DNA of 16,499 bases from Prevotellaceae bacterium UBA2718 (GTDB lineage Bacteria; Bacteroidota; Bacteroidia; Bacteroidales; Bacteroidaceae), in NCBI GenBank assembly GCA_002353975.1, contig DEKQ01000113.1, positions 3,896 to 20,394 on the forward strand. The letters are read 5' to 3'. The translations under genes were made by a program, and so were the position numbers. Under the pieces are notes generated by a model. It ran no database searches. It was not told where the DNA came from and saw only the letters and a program-made list of their open reading frames with translations. Below are positions 13,435 through 16,499 of this stretch, in pieces (the first letter of the stretch is position 1; each line of letters starts with the position of its first letter).

Positions 13435-13479
13435 GAGTTCAATGAAGGGCCTGTAACACTGCTAAGCCGAATAGAAACG

Positions 13480-14370
13480 ATGGCATATAACCCACGACTG
13501 AAGGAGTATAAGAAATATACGGTTGACCGCGAGGTGCCCCTTTTGGAGTATCTCCTGGCCACTCTGCCCATGAGTCGCAATAAGGTGAAGGACACATTGC
13601 AGGGCCGGGGCATAAAGGTGAACGGCAAAACGGTGACGCAATATGACTATCCGCTCACTCCGGGGACGGTGGTGGAGGTGTCAAACTCAAAGCGAAACGA
13701 CACGTTCAAGAGCAAGTATGTCAATCTCGTCTATGAGGATCAGTACCTTGTGGTGATAGAAAAGAAGCCCGGCATCCTGTCAATGGCAGCCGGACACTCG
13801 TCGCTGAATGTGAAGACAGTCCTTGACGATTACTTCAAGAAGACCCGCCAGAAGTGCCGTGCACATGTGGTGCACCGCCTGGACCGCGACACATCGGGGC
13901 TGATGATATATGCCAAGGACATGGAGACGGAGCAGATACTGGAACATGAGTGGCATGACATCGTGTATGACCGCAGGTATGTGGCGCTGTGCAGCGGAGA
14001 GATGGAGGAGGATTCAGGCACCATCGCCAACTGGCTGAAGGACAATAAAGCCTACGTGACATACTCCTCGCCGGTAGATAACGGCGGAAAATATGCGGTG
14101 ACACACTTCTTCGTACTTGACAGAAGCGTCGATTACTCGCTCGTGGAGTTCAAGCTGGAGACTGGAAGAAAGAACCAAATCCGCGTACATTCAGCCGACA
14201 TGGGCCATCCCGTGTGTGGGGATATAAAGTATGGCAACGGCGATTCTCCGCTCCACCGCCTGTGTCTTCATGCCTACGTGCTGTGCTTCTACCATCCCGT
14301 CACGCACAAGCCAATGGAGTTCTCCACCCCGATACCACCACAGTTCAGGGCTGTAATAAACAAGAAATGA
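13480..14370 (+). CDS. RluA/RluD-family pseudouridine synthase
   Basis: A 296-residue RNA-modifying enzyme. Residues about 16-70 form an S4-like RNA-binding domain (LLEYLLATLPMSRNKVKDTL, GIKVNGKTVT). The catalytic domain carries HRLDRDTSGLMIYAKD (from residue 132), with D135 the catalytic aspartate that isomerises uridine in rRNA or tRNA, and later LETGRKNQIRVH (about 226-237). I cannot tell which target (RluA, RluC, RluD or TruC type) applies, so no symbol is given. It follows pyk by 45 bases. A short GAACT/AGTTC hairpin overlaps the pyk stop. Confidence 0.93.
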   Translation: MAYNPRLKEYKKYTVDREVPLLEYLLATLPMSRNKVKDTLQGRGIKVNGKTVTQYDYPLTPGTVVEVSNSKRNDTFKSKYVNLVYEDQYLVVIEKKPGILSMAAGHSSLNVKTVLDDYFKKTRQKCRAHVVHRLDRDTSGLMIYAKDMETEQILEHEWHDIVYDRRYVALCSGEMEEDSGTIANWLKDNKAYVTYSSPVDNGGKYAVTHFFVLDRSVDYSLVEFKLETGRKNQIRVHSADMGHPVCGDIKYGNGDSPLHRLCLHAYVLCFYHPVTHKPMEFSTPIPPQFRAVINKK

Positions 14371-14374
14371 GCGA

Positions 14375-14527
14375 ATGGATAACTTTACACTTTACATCGT
14401 TGCCATCGTGGCAATACTGATAGCAGCTATACTGATAAAGCGTTTCGTCGGTTGTCTCTTCAGAAGCATCGTGACGATAATACTTATCATAATTCTGGCA
14501 TATCTATACTTCACCTATTTCCAATAA
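14375..14527 (+). CDS. Small hydrophobic membrane peptide, 50 residues
   Basis: ATG at 14375 opens a 50-residue frame ending TAA at 14525-14527. The product starts MDNFTLYIVAIVAILIAAIL and has two hydrophobic segments (about 6-21 and 32-46) separated by a basic, cysteine-containing turn (KRFVGCLFR). It begins four bases after the pseudouridine synthase stop and ends 14 bases before the next gene, which is operon-like spacing. I recognise no family. The tight fit between neighbours and the membrane pattern argue for a real gene, but no other evidence is available. Confidence 0.55.
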   Translation: MDNFTLYIVAIVAILIAAILIKRFVGCLFRSIVTIILIIILAYLYFTYFQ

Positions 14528-14541
14528 AAAAACGAAGCGAA

Positions 14542-15201
14542 ATGAAAAGAATTGCACTGTTTGTCTGCATGGCATTTGCGGTATCTGTGGCCAATGCGCA
14601 GCTGATAAAGCCCAAGAAACAGGAAACATATACCCTTGACGAGAAGGGGCAGGTGGTAAAGAAGAAGGCACTGTTTGAGAGCAAGAAGGCTCCCGTTCCT
14701 GCCAAATACCTCGCCGGAGCATGTCCTTTGGTGGACGGAAAGGTGACATGGCAACAGACTATCGAGGCACCAGGCCTGGCTTCAAAGGATATATATGACC
14801 GTCTCGTGAAGTTCTTCATGGACTTCTGTGAAGGCAAAAACCAGACGGACATGAGCAATGTGTCTGTGGTAGAAGAGACGAAACACCAGATAGGAGTGCG
14901 CATACAGGAGTGGCTTGTGTTTGAGAATAAGCCGCTTTCGCTGGACCGCACCAAGTTCAACTACCAGATAATAGCCGACTGCAGCGACGGTTCCGTTTCG
15001 GTAACATTGCGCAACATCAGCTATATCTATGAGGAAGAGCGCGGCGGCGGAGCCATCAAGGGAGAGGATATGCTCACCGACGAGAATGCCTTGAACAAGA
15101 AAGGCGATGGCTTTAACCTTGGCGGATACAGGAAATTCCGCATGAAGACCATTGACCGCAAGGATGAGATAATGAAGCAGATTGCTGACGTACTGAAATA
15201 A
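14542..15201 (+). CDS. Secreted DUF4468-like protein
   Basis: The start is set at ATG 14542 because it opens a clear signal peptide, MKRIALFVCMAFAVSVANA, with cleavage before Gln20; the frame remains open 30 codons upstream, but that part re-reads the preceding small gene. The mature protein (about 200 residues) has the features I associate with DUF4468 (TBP-like fold) proteins of Bacteroidetes: a segment like VTWQQTIEAPGLASKDIYDR, an alternating strand region (QIGVRIQEWLVF), and IADCSDGSVSVTLRNISYIYEEE. Function is unknown; it is likely periplasmic or surface-exposed. The spacing suggests it shares an operon with the flanking small membrane proteins. Confidence 0.82.
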   Translation: MKRIALFVCMAFAVSVANAQLIKPKKQETYTLDEKGQVVKKKALFESKKAPVPAKYLAGACPLVDGKVTWQQTIEAPGLASKDIYDRLVKFFMDFCEGKNQTDMSNVSVVEETKHQIGVRIQEWLVFENKPLSLDRTKFNYQIIADCSDGSVSVTLRNISYIYEEERGGGAIKGEDMLTDENALNKKGDGFNLGGYRKFRMKTIDRKDEIMKQIADVLK

Positions 15202-15212
15202 ATCCCACGAGA

Positions 15213-15452
15213 ATGCTGTCCGTACACCATAGAAGCGACCGTCCGCTGACGCCCCATGAGAAGACTCAGCGCATAATATACATCATCCGTCAGGTGATGA
15301 ATGTCCTTTTCATTATCCTTGCCATAGTCGGCGGTGTGATGTATTCCGGCCTCGTCGGGGGCGGCAACACAGTGCTGCAAGGAGGCTTTATCGTCATCGT
15401 TGCAGTTGTGATAAAGATGGGAGAGAGCATTCTTCGACTTGTAAACAAGTAA
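15213..15452 (+). CDS. Small membrane protein, two predicted helices
   Basis: The 79 residues open MLSVHHRSDRPLTPHEKTQR, then have two hydrophobic stretches (about 28-49, NVLFIILAIVGGVMYSGLVG; and 54-74, VLQGGFIVIVAVVIKMGESI). I do not recognise a named family. It starts 11 bases after the DUF4468-like gene and ends 14 bases before the porin gene. The hydrophilic N-terminus with several basic residues suggests a cytoplasmic N-terminus. The ATG is the only reasonable start. Confidence 0.75.
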   Translation: MLSVHHRSDRPLTPHEKTQRIIYIIRQVMNVLFIILAIVGGVMYSGLVGGGNTVLQGGFIVIVAVVIKMGESILRLVNK

Positions 15453-15466
15453 CGGAACACGTACAC

Positions 15467-16499
15467 ATGCAAAACCGCGTAACCATATTCTCAAATTCCA
15501 TCAGGTGTTCAATAGCCTTATTGCTCCTTTTGCTGCTGCCGTTTGTCGTAGCAGCGCAGACCAATAATGACACCTTCGACGATGGTTTCACGGTAAAAGA
15601 CAATACATTTAACCCTAACCGGGCCCTTGACTCACTGAACACCTCGCACAAAGAAGTGCCCAAGGGAATGAAAGCGTGGACCCTGAGCGAGCATTTCGGA
15701 GACCGTTTGGAGGCCACGGCAGATACTTCCATGCACCTCTTTATGAACAAGGTCTTCACCACAGGCCTGTATGGTGAGTACAACACCACGGGCAACCTGG
15801 GCTCGCCGCGCATCTCGCGTATCGTGACCGACAGGGATTTCAGCCCCACATTCGCCTTCACCGAGCCTTACGGATATTTCATCACCAAGCCCACGGAGAT
15901 ACGTTTCACCAATACACTCTCCCCAATCACTAATGCCACATACTTCTCTTGCGGTGACAAAACGGACGGAGAGGATAAACTGAAGGTTCTCTTCGCTACC
16001 AATATCAATAAGGAAGCAGGCGTAGGCTTTAAGTTTGACTACGACTATGGGCGCGGTTTCTACCAGAATCAGAACATCTCGCTCTTCGATTACACCATGT
16101 GGGGCTCTTACGTAGGAGAGAAATACTGGGCACACCTCATATTCTCCTTCGACCACATGAAGACCACGGAGAACGGCGGCATTACCAACGATGAGTACAT
16201 CGTGCACCCTGAGGCGTTCTCGGAGCAGTATTCCACCAACGAAATTCCGGTGCACCTGAACAGCAACTGGAACCGCAACGACGGGTTCCATGCCACCCTG
16301 TCACACCGCTACAACATCGGTTTCTACCGTAAAGTGCCGATGACGGAGATGGAGAAGGAGGCGAAGCGCTTTGCGCTGAAGGCTCAGAAAGAGCGTGAAG
16401 AGAAAGAGAGACAGAAACGCGAACAGAAGGGTGGGGGCTCTGTGCGTGCCGGGAAACAAGGCTCTAAGGATGAGAAAGGCTTCGCAGGGCGTCCCTCTG
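15467..16499 (+). CDS. Putative outer-membrane porin, partial (3' end outside window)
   Basis: From ATG 15467 the frame is open to the end of the window (344 codons). The signal peptide has a long leucine core (SIALLLLLLLPFVVAAQ, cleavage near AAQ). The mature part contains WTLSEHFGDR, GEYNTTGNLGSPRISRI, FTNTLSPITNATYFSCG, TDGEDKL, GVGFKFDYDYGRGFY, MKTTENGGITNDEYI and STNEIPVHLNSNWNRND. I recognise this pattern from the large Bacteroidetes 'putative porin' family, predicted beta-barrels in the outer membrane. Near the right edge a highly charged Lys/Glu/Arg-rich stretch (from about residue 295) interrupts the barrel pattern, as in other members. The substrate is unknown. Confidence 0.85.
   Translation, partial: MQNRVTIFSNSIRCSIALLLLLLLPFVVAAQTNNDTFDDGFTVKDNTFNPNRALDSLNTSHKEVPKGMKAWTLSEHFGDRLEATADTSMHLFMNKVFTTGLYGEYNTTGNLGSPRISRIVTDRDFSPTFAFTEPYGYFITKPTEIRFTNTLSPITNATYFSCGDKTDGEDKLKVLFATNINKEAGVGFKFDYDYGRGFYQNQNISLFDYTMWGSYVGEKYWAHLIFSFDHMKTTENGGITNDEYIVHPEAFSEQYSTNEIPVHLNSNWNRNDGFHATLSHRYNIGFYRKVPMTEMEKEAKRFALKAQKEREEKERQKREQKGGGSVRAGKQGSKDEKGFAGRPS

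Noticed and set aside
13428..13440. GAACT-AAG-AGTTC hairpin at the pyk stop as a terminator
   Set aside because: Only five base pairs, no T-run, and the next gene follows closely on the same strand; too weak to call.
15632..16291. 219-residue minus-strand frame opposite the porin
   Set aside because: It is the antisense shadow of the porin gene, whose signal peptide and family motifs on the plus strand are clear.

Overview
The window looks like chromosomal DNA of a Bacteroidales bacterium, most likely Prevotella or a close relative. Three things point there. Two promoters match the Bacteroidetes -33/-7 pattern (TTTG, 19-20 bases, TAnnTTTG) and a third matches it nearly. Most genes lack a Shine-Dalgarno site. 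Several families are typical of the group: a Bacteroidetes-type pyruvate kinase, RseC-Rnf, a DUF4468-like protein, and a large outer-membrane 'putative porin'. No phage, transposase, CRISPR or tRNA gene was found.

Layout. (1) 1-3873, plus strand: a cell-elongation operon, mreB (5' end missing), mreC, mreD and mrdA (PBP2). All four lie in one reading frame, and the last three start with TTG, GTG and TTG. rodA, the usual fifth member, does not follow. (2) 3955-5154, minus strand: a caffeoyl-CoA-type O-methyltransferase and aroQ (type II dehydroquinase). Both 3' ends run into tandem heptamer arrays that supply the last codons and the stop. (3) 5155-6373: a 1.2-kb stretch with no credible gene but dense structure. 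It holds a perfect aroQ promoter, decamer repeats, paired REP-like hairpins, nested inverted repeats bounding about 600 bp, a heptamer array and a 22-bp tandem array with a terminator-like hairpin. (4) 6374-11849, minus strand: rseC-rnfB-rnfC-rnfD-rnfG-rnfE-rnfA, encoding a membrane complex that couples ferredoxin:NAD+ electron transfer to ion pumping. RnfB is short and lacks the usual C-terminal ferredoxin domain; RnfB and RnfC share a near-identical C-terminal tail. (5) 12010-16499, plus strand: pyruvate kinase, an RluA/RluD-family pseudouridine synthase, a 50-residue membrane peptide, a DUF4468-like secreted protein, a small two-helix membrane protein and a porin that runs off the end.

How it fits together. 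MreBCD and PBP2 direct lateral wall synthesis. AroQ feeds the shikimate pathway. Rnf and pyruvate kinase belong to anaerobic energy metabolism and are transcribed divergently from a 160-bp region with a promoter on each side. The least explained material is the noncoding element at about 5503-6211 and the RnfB/RnfC architecture.
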